15,991 nucleotides of DNA, taken from NCBI GenBank assembly GCA_036703315.1, contig DATNPH010000082.1:1-15991 (forward strand), read 5' to 3'. This document shows, in pieces, positions 1-6,280 of this stretch; the first letter of the stretch is position 1, and each line of letters starts with the position of its first letter. The notes below the pieces were generated by a model that was not told the DNA's origin, did not search any database, and was given only the letters and a program-made list of their open reading frames with translations. This DNA comes from DATNPH01 sp036703315. Lineage in GTDB: Bacteria > Cyanobacteriota > Cyanobacteriia > Cyanobacteriales > Coleofasciculaceae. A program made the translations under genes and the position numbers.

Positions 1-9
1 ATTGTCAAA

Positions 10-130
10 TCTCCACGCGAGATGCTCCACTTGGGGAAACCCCAAGACCGCACTCGCTCCCCTATTGAAGGGGTCGATTTGACCGCTATCCCTCTCCGGG
101 TTGCTTCGCCCAAGCCGGAGTCTCACGCGA
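10..130. repeat. Cluster of three small hairpins between near-identical ACGCGA flanks
   Basis: Three inverted repeats follow each other. CTTGGGG (30-36) pairs with CCCCAAG (40-46) across an AAA loop. CCCCT (59-63) pairs with AGGGG (69-73). CTCCGG (94-99) pairs with CCGGAG (115-120). The block is bracketed by TCTCCACGCGA (10-20) and TCTCACGCGA (121-130). A short open frame crosses it (22-219) but reads only through the palindromes and resembles no protein, so I treat the region as non-coding. It looks like the hairpin-rich dispersed repeats common between cyanobacterial genes; the family is not identified. Confidence 0.5.
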
Positions 131-151
131 AATCTGATGAAAAATTTCTAC

Positions 152-182
152 TTGCACCTCACGTAACGTCAGGTTCTACAGT
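152..182 (+). promoter_or_regulatory. MerR-type promoter/operator of the TipAS-like regulator
   Basis: A -35 hexamer TTGCAC (152-157) and a -10 hexamer TACAGT (177-182) are separated by 19 bp. This overlong spacer is characteristic of promoters activated by MerR-family proteins through DNA distortion. A near-perfect palindrome fills the spacer: ACCTCACGT (156-164) and ACGTCAGGT (166-174), centred on base 165, with one mismatched pair besides the centre. The regulator gene starts 30 bp downstream, which points to autoregulation. The leader would be only about 23 nt and shows no strong ribosome binding site. Confidence 0.75.
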
Positions 183-211
183 GGAGATGTTGCTGATGAA
201 ACACTGCAAAA

Positions 212-976
212 ATGAGTGAAAAATTATTGCAAACATCTCGGAAGATCGGCGATTTAGCGAAGCAGACTGGTTTATCGATACGGACTCTTCATTACTATGA
301 TGAAATTGGTCTTTTAAAGCCTTCACATCATACACAAGCAGGTCACCGTCTATACACGGAAACGGACATTATCCGTTTGCAGCAAATCGTTTCTCTCCGC
401 CAACTCGGCTTCTCCTTAGAAGAGGTTAAGGATTGTTTGCAGAATCCTGATTTCTCGCATGTAGCGGTTATCAAATCACATATCGCTAAACTGCATCAAC
501 AAATCGAACTCCAGCAGAAGTTAGCTAGACTGCTTGAGTCAATTGCTAGTTGGCTGCAAGCTTCTGAATACGTTGCCGTCAGTGACATAATCCAAGCAAT
601 AGAGGTGAGCCAAATGGCAGAAGATTTATTTAGCAAGTATTACACACCAGAACAACGTCAGTATATAGACCAACGAAAAGAAATGCTGGGTGACGAAGCT
701 ATTGAGCAAGCACAAAAGGAGTGGCAAGACTTGTTCAAAGCTGTGCAAGCAGAAATGGACAAAGGCACAGAGGCAACTGACGAAAAAGTACTTACATTAG
801 CGAAGCGCTGGTGTGAGTTAGTGGAAGCTTTCACAGGTGGAAATCCCGGCATTAAGCAAAGCTTAAGTAATATGGTGCAAGCCGACTATCCTACAATGCA
901 GCAGCAATTTAGTTTTCCTGAGCGCGAACTATGTGAGTATATTGAGAAGGCACAGGCGGCGTTGAAGAAGGAATAA
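212..976 (+). CDS. MerR-family transcriptional activator with TipAS-like ligand-binding domain
   Basis: This 254-residue protein has the two-part layout of TipA-L/Mta/SkgA-type regulators. Residues about 10-78 are a MerR winged helix-turn-helix (IGDLAKQTGLSIRTLHYYDE, then GHRLYTETDI), with the usual arginine-rich wing and the GFSLEEVKDCL end. A helical linker, about 80-125, should form the antiparallel dimer coiled coil. Residues about 132-250 match the TipAS/antibiotic-recognition domain in pattern: a YYTPEQ start, a WQDLF helix, and the RWCELVEAFTGGNPGI segment. In this family the domain binds hydrophobic or peptide-like compounds and turns on resistance or efflux genes. No such target gene lies beside it, so the visible target is its own promoter, which carries a palindrome in a 19-bp spacer. 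The family call is firm; the ligand is unknown. Confidence 0.9.
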   Translation: MSEKLLQTSRKIGDLAKQTGLSIRTLHYYDEIGLLKPSHHTQAGHRLYTETDIIRLQQIVSLRQLGFSLEEVKDCLQNPDFSHVAVIKSHIAKLHQQIELQQKLARLLESIASWLQASEYVAVSDIIQAIEVSQMAEDLFSKYYTPEQRQYIDQRKEMLGDEAIEQAQKEWQDLFKAVQAEMDKGTEATDEKVLTLAKRWCELVEAFTGGNPGIKQSLSNMVQADYPTMQQQFSFPERELCEYIEKAQAALKKE

Positions 977-1174
977 CTAGGTTAGGTACGGTAGGCAGCG
1001 GTCTGATTAGACGACTTGCAAAAGTCGAATTAACCTCCTCACTAAAGCCCCAGCTCAGTCCCCCCTTATTAAGGGGGGTTAGCTCTGTAGTGCAAGATGT
1101 CAGAAGTATGAACTATGAAAAGAAGTAGTAGGATTTTTTCACCCTTCATCCTTCACCCTTCTTTAGTAAAGAAT
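977..1174. other. Intergenic spacer with two hairpins, no gene seen
   Basis: The spacer lies between two convergent genes. CGACTT (1012-1017) pairs with AAGTCG (1022-1027) across GCAA. CCCCCCTT (1060-1067) pairs with AAGGGGGG (1071-1078) across ATT, an 8-bp GC-rich stem. The second stem could stop transcription from either side but has no T-tract, so it is better described as a dispersed hairpin. I see no coding potential. Confidence 0.5.
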
Positions 1175-1903
1175 TTAACCTAAACCCATACCATGCATTT
1201 CAGATATTAATAATTTACCTTCACCGCTATAAAACCAAACTAAACCCTCTCCACCTCCTTTTCCGAAATGACCTAATTTTCGATACTCTTCTTCAATTCC
1301 GTTTGTAAATCCTTTGACCATATCATAATCAGCTATCAAACTTTCACCTTTTTTTAGTTCGATAACTCTAGCTGGTGCAGCTGTACCGACTACAACTTTA
1401 GCTTGTTGTCCAGATAAAGCTCTCAGAGCAATTCTCCATTTCCCGTCATTAGAACCAGCCATTTGCCGTAATTTTAATCTTTTGGTTCCTAGAACTACAT
1501 TGTCAGAACAAAACTGAAATATTCCATCATCAAACTCCCATTGCTCTGAATTTAATAAGTCAATAGATATGTAATGCAGAAAATAGCCTTTTTGTCTAGG
1601 TTCAAGGTAAACTTTACCAGTCCCTTTATAGATAGGAGCGTTGTAATCCGCTTCTGTCGTCAAAGATACCCACATATCTTTCAAACGATTATCGGTTTTA
1701 TAAACTCCGTAGGTTAATTGACCAATACAGCTGTGTAATGAACCTTTTTGAATGATCACTCCCGAATTATTCAGGTGAATTCCAACTTGCTGAACAAACG
1801 GAATAGTTCTGGTAGGGTGGTAATATTTATTAGTTTCTTTATTAATATTATTTTGTAAATACCATAAATCTGTTGGTTCGAGAATCTTTACTTCGTGTTT
1901 CAT
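1175..1903 (-). CDS. AIM24-like (DUF124) family protein
   Basis: The 242-residue soluble protein has no signal peptide or membrane segment. Its C-terminal half has the pattern of the AIM24/TRAP-like beta-sandwich family. A stretch of the IELKKGESLIADYDMVKGFT type (about 178-197) is followed by a closing GEGLVWFYSGEGKLLISEMH (about 218-237), which corresponds to the family's GEGLV-F-GPG signature. The N-terminal half (strands such as FVQQVGIHLNNSGVIIQKGS) would be the first beta-repeat. The family occurs in bacteria and mitochondria and its molecular role in bacteria is poorly known. The gene has its own 255-bp upstream spacer, so co-transcription with the J-domain gene behind it is uncertain. 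No clear ribosome binding site precedes the ATG. The assignment comes from motif memory, so it is moderate only. Confidence 0.6.
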   Translation of the reverse strand: MKHEVKILEPTDLWYLQNNINKETNKYYHPTRTIPFVQQVGIHLNNSGVIIQKGSLHSCIGQLTYGVYKTDNRLKDMWVSLTTEADYNAPIYKGTGKVYLEPRQKGYFLHYISIDLLNSEQWEFDDGIFQFCSDNVVLGTKRLKLRQMAGSNDGKWRIALRALSGQQAKVVVGTAAPARVIELKKGESLIADYDMVKGFTNGIEEEYRKLGHFGKGGGEGLVWFYSGEGKLLISEMHGMGLG

Positions 1904-1959
1904 ATTTTTACACAGTTAAGGACAGTCTCTTATCGCCTCTCTCAATTCTAATTTTCACA

Positions 1960-2018
1960 AGCCGCCCCGTATTTCCTCCCCTGTATTTCAATCGGGGGAG
2001 GAAATACGGGTCGCGGCT
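1960..2018. repeat. Long GC-rich hairpin upstream of the AIM24-like gene
   Basis: AGCCGC (1960-1965) plus a 16-nt arm (1966-1981, CCCGTATTTCCTCCCC) pairs with the arm 1995-2010 plus GCGGCT (2013-2018). The stem is 22 bp with one 2-nt bulge (TC, 2011-2012) and a 13-nt loop. Neither side has a T-tract, so an intrinsic terminator is unlikely. Its size and perfection suggest a palindromic dispersed repeat or MITE-like element in the spacer between the J-domain and AIM24-like genes. Confidence 0.65.
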
Positions 2019-2148
2019 AGTGGTTAGTAGTTAATGGTTAGTAGATCGTAACTATTCGGAGAACAGGAAAAAATGACTATAAACCCCACTAACCACTGTC
2101 CACTCGCCTACTAACGCTTGCATCCCCCTGGCTTGAAGCAGGGGGATG
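2019..2148. repeat. AGTGGTTAGT-type dispersed repeat and adjacent hairpin
   Basis: AGTGGTTAGT (2019-2028) is followed by degenerate copies (2030-2043) and faces its reverse complement ACTAACCACT (2088-2097). A separate 10-bp hairpin, CATCCCCCTG (2121-2130) with CAGGGGGATG (2139-2148), lies 11 bp beyond the J-domain gene stop. It may help to end or protect that transcript but has no T-tract. The TAGT/CAGT-type repeat reappears at 11022-11043 and inside the kinase gene at 11884-11964. Confidence 0.5.
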
Positions 2149-2158
2149 AGCTTAACTT

Positions 2159-2791
2159 TTACAACATCTGCTCGATACGGCGGAAATCACGTTCGACTTC
2201 TGCCCAGAGCGAGCGGTTATGGGGGTCAGTTCGCAGGGCTTTTTTGAGATAGATCCTTGCTTTGTCCAGTTGCCGTTCGCTGACAAGGTAACGCCCCCAG
2301 CGTTGATAGGCGATCGCTTGCCACTGGCGCACTTCTGGATCGCGAGGAATACGCTGAGCTAAACCCTCTACCAACGCGATCGCTCTAGCAAATCGTCGGT
2401 ATTTGAGCAGTTGCTGTAATTGCTCATAGGAATTCCACTTCAGCTGCTTTTCAACGTCCGACAGTGGTGGATTAACTTGAACCGATGGCGGTTTACGAGT
2501 TACCTTTGTTGCTGCTGCTGGCTGTCGCGGACTGCCAGCCGCCTGAGGCTCACTTGCCGTAGTAACCTTCTGGGGTGAGCTAGATACCTGATTACCCTCA
2601 GACAGTTTTACAACGCTGAGCAGAAACTTGTAAGCCTCCGTTAACTCAATAAATTTTTCGTGAGCAAACTTATCTCCAGAGTTGACATCAGGATGGTACT
2701 GACGCGCTAGACGCCGATATGACGCCTTAACTTCAGCTGTGGAGGCTCCATGCATTAAACCTAACAAACGATAACAATCCGCCAGATTCAT
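2159..2791 (-). CDS. J-domain (DnaJ-like) protein with TPR-like C-terminal region
   Basis: The 210-residue protein carries an N-terminal J-domain, residues about 3-62. It has the KASYRRLARQYHPD helix II and the obligatory HPD at 33-35, so it should stimulate the ATPase of a DnaK partner. A low-complexity linker rich in Ser, Pro, Ala and Thr (about 65-108) replaces the Gly/Phe and zinc-finger parts of a full DnaJ; this is therefore a type III J-protein. Residues about 118-205 are helical, with TPR-like repeats (FARAIALVEGLAQRIPRDPE and LDKARIYLKKALRTDPHNRS) that could bind client proteins. It is cytosolic, with no membrane segment. Similar J-plus-TPR proteins are common in cyanobacteria. It lies 455 bp downstream of clpP3 and probably has its own promoter. 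The J-domain is certain; the client is unknown. Confidence 0.85.
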   Translation of the reverse strand: MNLADCYRLLGLMHGASTAEVKASYRRLARQYHPDVNSGDKFAHEKFIELTEAYKFLLSVVKLSEGNQVSSSPQKVTTASEPQAAGSPRQPAAATKVTRKPPSVQVNPPLSDVEKQLKWNSYEQLQQLLKYRRFARAIALVEGLAQRIPRDPEVRQWQAIAYQRWGRYLVSERQLDKARIYLKKALRTDPHNRSLWAEVERDFRRIEQML

Positions 2792-2808
2792 CGAAAGGAA
2801 GAGCGCTG

Positions 2809-2937
2809 ATGAGAGTGATGCCGAAAAAGGGTACCAGTAGCAATTTTGACACTCCTATTCCCTTAAAGGAAATAGCAGCTTGCTTGGTACCCTCAACTGC
2901 TTTACCAAAGCTAACGATTCTTTTCCGGAACCTATGA
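2809..2937 (+). CDS. Possible small ORF (42 codons) diverging from the J-domain gene
   Basis: An ATG at 2809 follows an AAGGAAG sequence (2795-2801) with a 7-nt gap, a good Shine-Dalgarno arrangement. The frame runs 42 codons to a TGA (2935-2937). The product begins MRVMPKKGTSSNFDTPIPLK and ends in LPKLTILFRNL, a mixed rather than repeat-like composition. The ribosome site overlaps the first bases of the divergent J-domain gene. I do not recognise it. An inverted repeat GGGTACC/GGTACCC (2829-2835 and 2886-2892) lies within it, so a structured non-coding region is the main alternative. Confidence 0.25.
   Translation: MRVMPKKGTSSNFDTPIPLKEIAACLVPSTALPKLTILFRNL
2829..2892. repeat. Inverted repeat GGGTACC...GGTACCC with inner stem
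   Basis: GGGTACC (2829-2835) and GGTACCC (2886-2892) are reverse complements enclosing about 50 bp. Inside, CTATTCCCTT pairs imperfectly with AAGGAAATAG around 2855-2876. The element lies in the spacer upstream of the J-domain gene and would be in its 5' leader if transcription starts farther right. It also overlaps the possible small ORF. Its function is unknown. Confidence 0.4.
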
Positions 2938-3246
2938 CTCTTTCAAGCCATCAGTATTCTTGCAAAAGTCTTTGGAATCCCGCATTCTAAACCCCTCCCC
3001 GCAAGCAAGGAGGGGAAAAACCCTTGCTCCCTCCCCGCCAACCGGGAGTTTGGGGAGGGGTTCTTAATCGTTCTGCAAGAGGTCTAGTGATTGCGTCTAA
3101 TTCCTTGGCAGCAATTCCGAAAAAGCTCCAGTTACCTGCGCAAGTATACCGCAGTTACTTCATCACTCCAATTTTTTAAACGGTATGGGCATCCCTAGTC
3201 ATCTTGTAGAGACCGACACAAGGGACTGCCCTACCGACGTTTTATC
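2938..3246. repeat. clpP3-J-domain spacer with C/G-rich inverted repeats
   Basis: AACCCCTCCCC (2990-3000) faces GGGGAGGGGTT (3052-3062), forming an 11-bp outer stem. An inner pair, GGAGGGG (3009-3015) with CCCTCCCC near 3030-3036, makes alternative folding possible. The block is a dispersed repeat of a type frequent in cyanobacterial spacers. Close to the clpP3 stop a weak AGGG/CCCT stem (3221-3232) has no T-tract. I see no gene here. Confidence 0.45.
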
Positions 3247-3846
3247 TTAGATTGCCCTAGTGTCCTCAATAACTCGGTCAATCAGCCCGTACTCCTTCGC
3301 CTCTTGAGCTGACATGAAAAAGTCACGATCCATGTCTTTTTCAATCTTCTCAATGGGTTGACCAGTATTTTGGGCGTAGATTTGGTTAAGTTGATGCCGA
3401 ATGCGGATAATTTCTCTAGCTTCAATTTCAATATCTGTGGCTTGTCCGCGTGCACCGCCAGAGGGTTGGTGAATCATAATCCGCGAGTGGGGCAAAGCTA
3501 ATCGCTTTCCTTTCTTACCCGCAGCCAGCAAGAAAGACCCCATAGAGGCGGCTAAACCCACACAAATGGTCACGACATCTGACTTAATGTGCTGCATGGT
3601 GTCATAAATTGCCATGCCTGCTGTCACCATACCACCAGGAGAGTTGATATAGAGATAAATATCTTTACCTGAATCTTCCGAGTCTAGATAAAGCATGACA
3701 GCGATGATCTGGTTGGCAATTTCATCATCAATGTCTTTGCCCAGGAAAATGATCCGTTCCCGGTAGAGACGATTATAGATGTCAATCCACTGGGTGTACG
3801 GTTCTCCCGGCATCTGGTAGGGAACTTTTGGGACGCCAATTGGCAT
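3247..3846 (-). CDS. clpP3: ATP-dependent Clp protease proteolytic subunit ClpP3 (catalytically complete)
   Basis: The 199-residue ClpP has a complete catalytic triad. Ser101 is in GLAASMGS, His126 in RIMIHQPSGG, and Asp175 in MDRDFFMS; the oxyanion glycines are in INSPGG. The N-terminus (MPIGVPKVPYQMPGEPYTQW) is typical of cyanobacterial ClpP3, which forms a mixed ClpP3/ClpR core that works with the ClpC chaperone. GGAG (bases 3855-3858) lies 8 nt before the ATG on the coding strand. The gene follows clpR after 71 bp on the same strand, the arrangement known from other cyanobacteria (clpR first, clpP3 second). It is therefore very likely the second gene of an operon. I read nothing as abnormal. 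The paralogue number rests on the partner gene and N-terminus. Confidence 0.93.
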   Translation of the reverse strand: MPIGVPKVPYQMPGEPYTQWIDIYNRLYRERIIFLGKDIDDEIANQIIAVMLYLDSEDSGKDIYLYINSPGGMVTAGMAIYDTMQHIKSDVVTICVGLAASMGSFLLAAGKKGKRLALPHSRIMIHQPSGGARGQATDIEIEAREIIRIRHQLNQIYAQNTGQPIEKIEKDMDRDFFMSAQEAKEYGLIDRVIEDTRAI

Positions 3847-3880
3847 TGCTTTCGCTCCGAGTTGAAAAGTATTAAACGGT

Positions 3881-3900
3881 TAAACGCCAAGAGGCGTTAA
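3881..3900. repeat. Small intercistronic hairpin between clpR and clpP3
   Basis: AACGCC (3883-3888) pairs with GGCGTT (3893-3898) around a 4-nt loop in the 71-bp gap of the clpR-clpP3 operon. It has no T-tract in the direction of transcription. It could be a processing or stability element, or chance. Confidence 0.3.
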
Positions 3901-3917
3901 GGATTCGAGAAATGGTC

Positions 3918-4574
3918 TTAGGAGACACCGACTGGAAGCACGGCAGCGACATCGCTACTCTCCAACACTCGGTCAATCAGCCCATACTCTTTCGCCTGAT
4001 AGGGAGTCATGTAAAAAAGCCGATCCATATCCTTGGAAATCTTCTCAGGTGGCTGACCGGTGTTTTTAGACAGGACGTCAAGCATTGTGGCTTTATTAGC
4101 CAGCACTTCTTTAGCACGAATTTGGATATCTGTCGCCTGACCACGGGTATAGCTTCTGGGCTGGTGCAGAATGATGGAGGCATTGGGTAAACTTGCCCGA
4201 CTGCCTTTTGTCCCAGCAGACAATAACATTGCTGCCATGCCCATGGCTGAACCAATACAGATGGTGTGGATGGGCGGCTTGATGTAGTTCATTGTGTCAC
4301 AGATAGCAAACGCTTCAGTTTCAAAACCAACGGGTTCGCCATCGTAACGGGAGGTGCCAGTAGAGTTGATGTAGATTCTAATCGGCTTGTCAGGGTCTTG
4401 GTACTGTAAAAACAGCAGTTCGGCAATGATTAATTCAGTTACTGCTGGCACCAAGGGCATACCCAGATAAACAATCCGCTCATTCAGCAATAGTGATGGT
4501 AGGTCTGGCGGCGGTGTCCGGTAGGTTGCATTACCGTAGTACGGAGATTGAACAGCCTGAATGGGTAATTTCAT
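3918..4574 (-). CDS. clpR: ClpR, catalytically inactive ClpP paralogue
   Basis: This 218-residue ClpP-fold protein lacks most of the protease triad. Aligned with the neighbouring ClpP3, the catalytic serine position is Gly112 (IGSAMGMAAMLL) and the aspartate position is Leu186 (MDRLFYMT); only His137 (IILHQPRS) remains. It also has an insertion of about nine residues after the INS-G loop (STGTSRYDGEPVGFETEAF), a hallmark of cyanobacterial and plastid ClpR. Such subunits take structural places in the ClpP3/R ring and contribute no active site. It is the first gene of the operon. The 221-bp divergent spacer to the vWA gene must hold its promoter, but I could not choose a convincing -35/-10 pair. 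No clear Shine-Dalgarno precedes the ATG. The identification is firm. Confidence 0.92.
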   Translation of the reverse strand: MKLPIQAVQSPYYGNATYRTPPPDLPSLLLNERIVYLGMPLVPAVTELIIAELLFLQYQDPDKPIRIYINSTGTSRYDGEPVGFETEAFAICDTMNYIKPPIHTICIGSAMGMAAMLLSAGTKGSRASLPNASIILHQPRSYTRGQATDIQIRAKEVLANKATMLDVLSKNTGQPPEKISKDMDRLFYMTPYQAKEYGLIDRVLESSDVAAVLPVGVS

Positions 4575-4672
4575 GGTGTTTGGGGCTGCAATAATGGCGC
4601 TATCTTTAATACATAGTAGCGTGTTGGGGAGTCTGCCTGTGGCAGTTCTTAGGGGGGATGCTTCTACCGCCG

Positions 4673-4701
4673 TTGTCGTACTAACCCGTTTTGATTAATA
4701 A
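4673..4701 (+). promoter_or_regulatory. Candidate sigma-70-type promoter for the vWA gene
   Basis: TTGTCG (4673-4678) and TAATAA (4696-4701) are 17 bp apart, fitting a housekeeping promoter. They lie about 95 bp before the preferred ATG at 4796. The surrounding sequence is AT-rich and the region is a divergent spacer. This is a match by eye only. A second AT-rich -10-like stretch, TATTAT (4763-4768), is a competitor without a good -35. Confidence 0.3.
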
Positions 4702-4795
4702 ATAATTGTGCGGTTATTGACCCTTGTTCTTCCGTGGTACTAGCGTATTGCTATGAAGTAGCTATTATTACGTCTTGCTTGCTCAGGAGTCTTAT

Positions 4796-6040
4796 ATGAA
4801 AGTTGGTTTACATCCTGCTCTAAATGATGCCCATGTTGATGCCAATCAAGGCAGTACTCAGCGTCAGCTGTCGATCGGAGTTAGTGCGATCGCGGCAGGA
4901 GGGCAAGAACGCAGTGTACCGCTGAATTTATGCTTAGTGCTGGATCACAGTGGCTCAATGAGTGGACGCCCGCTAGAAACGGTGAAAAAGGCAGCCATGC
5001 ATCTGATCGAGCGACTTAACCGTGGCGATCGCATCTCGGTGGTTGCCTTCGATCACAGAGCCAAAGTGCTTGTCCCCAATCAAATCATCGACAACTTAGA
5101 CGATGTCAAAAAACAGATCCAACGACTTTCAGCGGATGGGGGTACAGCTATTGATGAAGGTCTCAAGCTGGCAATTGAAGAAGTAGCCAAAGGCAAACAA
5201 GACACAGTCTCCCAGGTGTTTCTGCTAACCGATGGCGAGAACGAACACGGTGACAACAAGCGCTGCCTAAAATTAGCCGAAGTGGCAACCAGTTACAAAT
5301 TAACGTTAAACACTTTAGGATTTGGTGCGAATTGGAACCAAGATATCTTGGAAAAAATTGCTGATGCTGGTGGCGGCACCCTGTCTTATATTGAACGCTC
5401 AGAGCAAGCCATCGATGAATTTGCAAGGCTTTTCCAGCGTGCTCAATCCGTGCAACTGACGAATGCCTACCTGCTGATGGATTTAATGCCACAGGTACGC
5501 CTAGCTGAACTCAAGCCAATTGCCCAAGTTGCCCCAGACACTATTGAACTCCCTGTACAACAAGAAGGGGATCGCTATGTGGTGCGACTGGGAGATTTAA
5601 TGACCGATGCCGAGCGAGTAATTTTGGCAAACCTTTACATTGGTCAATTATCCGTTGGTCGTCAAGCGATCGCGAATCTACAAGTCCGCTACGATGACCC
5701 CGCTTTTGGTCAAGAAGCCTTACTCTCCCCCATCGTGTCGGTAGAGGCAGAAGTTCAGGGAGTTTACCAACCTGCTCCCAATCCCGATGTCCAAAAGTCT
5801 ATCTTAGCTTTGGCGAAGTATCGGCAGACTCAACTGGCTGAAGCGAAACTGCAACAAGGCGATCGCGCGGGTGCCGCGACCATGCTGCAAACTGCTGCAA
5901 AAACCGCCATTCAACTGGGAGATCAGGGTGCGGCAACCGTGCTGCAAACGAATGCTACTCGCTTGCAAGCGGGCGAAGAACTCTCTGAAGCCGACCGGAA
6001 GAAAACCCGCATTGTTTCTAAGACTATTTTGCAGGAGTAA
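4796..6040 (+). CDS. von Willebrand factor A (vWA) domain protein
   Basis: I chose the ATG at 4796 because AGGAG (4785-4789) lies 6 nt before it; an upstream in-frame TTG at 4775 would place that site inside the gene. The protein is then 414 residues. Residues about 42-215 are a vWA domain with all metal-ion-dependent adhesion site residues: DHSGS (Asp50, Ser52, Ser54), Thr117 in DGGTAID, and Asp146 in LLTDGENE. It should therefore bind a divalent cation and a protein ligand. Residues about 220-325 are beta-rich, and about 330-400 are helical with alanine-rich repeat-like segments (LALAKYRQTQLAEAKLQQGD). No signal peptide or membrane span is visible, so it is probably cytoplasmic. It has no MoxR-type ATPase partner here. 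The family is clear, but the role is unknown. Confidence 0.88.
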   Translation: MKVGLHPALNDAHVDANQGSTQRQLSIGVSAIAAGGQERSVPLNLCLVLDHSGSMSGRPLETVKKAAMHLIERLNRGDRISVVAFDHRAKVLVPNQIIDNLDDVKKQIQRLSADGGTAIDEGLKLAIEEVAKGKQDTVSQVFLLTDGENEHGDNKRCLKLAEVATSYKLTLNTLGFGANWNQDILEKIADAGGGTLSYIERSEQAIDEFARLFQRAQSVQLTNAYLLMDLMPQVRLAELKPIAQVAPDTIELPVQQEGDRYVVRLGDLMTDAERVILANLYIGQLSVGRQAIANLQVRYDDPAFGQEALLSPIVSVEAEVQGVYQPAPNPDVQKSILALAKYRQTQLAEAKLQQGDRAGAATMLQTAAKTAIQLGDQGAATVLQTNATRLQAGEELSEADRKKTRIVSKTILQE

Positions 6041-6099
6041 AAAACCGCAAGTCAAACTCTACTAGATACATTGCTGATCACTACATTTCAGGGGAGGTG

Positions 6100-6186
6100 T
6101 TGGCACATGGCGATCGCACTTGAGCTTGCGGATTATCCTGATTAGCTTGGCGATCGCGTAGTGGCGTAGTGGCCAGCTTGGCACAT
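6100..6186. repeat. Two HIP1 octamers between 9-bp direct repeats
   Basis: TTGGCACAT occurs at 6100-6108 and again at 6178-6186. The 69 bp between them contain two GCGATCGC octamers (6110-6117 and 6150-6157) and short GTGGC repeats. It lies in the 240-bp spacer between the convergent vWA and PIN-TRAM genes. No terminator with a T-tract and no gene are visible in the spacer. Confidence 0.5.
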
Positions 6187-6280
6187 CACTGGGGTTTTAG
6201 GCTATTGAGGTAGTCTGAACACAACATTATTGCTACCACCGAACAAGTAACCCCAGATCTGGCACTGACTAACTATCGAT

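Noticed and set aside
22..219. 65-codon ORF upstream of the MerR gene
   Set aside because: It reads through three palindromes and the MerR promoter, has no ribosome site, and gives no recognisable protein.
1060..1078. 8-bp hairpin as a bidirectional terminator between the MerR and AIM24-like genes
   Set aside because: There is no T-tract on either side; it is kept only as a hairpin repeat in the spacer.
3912..4255. ORFs of 82-92 codons overlapping clpR
   Set aside because: They are in the wrong frames inside a clearly conserved gene.
5163..5492. 109-codon minus-strand ORF within the vWA gene
   Set aside because: It is a shadow of a gene with a complete MIDAS motif; its composition is Cys/His/Arg-rich and unlike a real protein.
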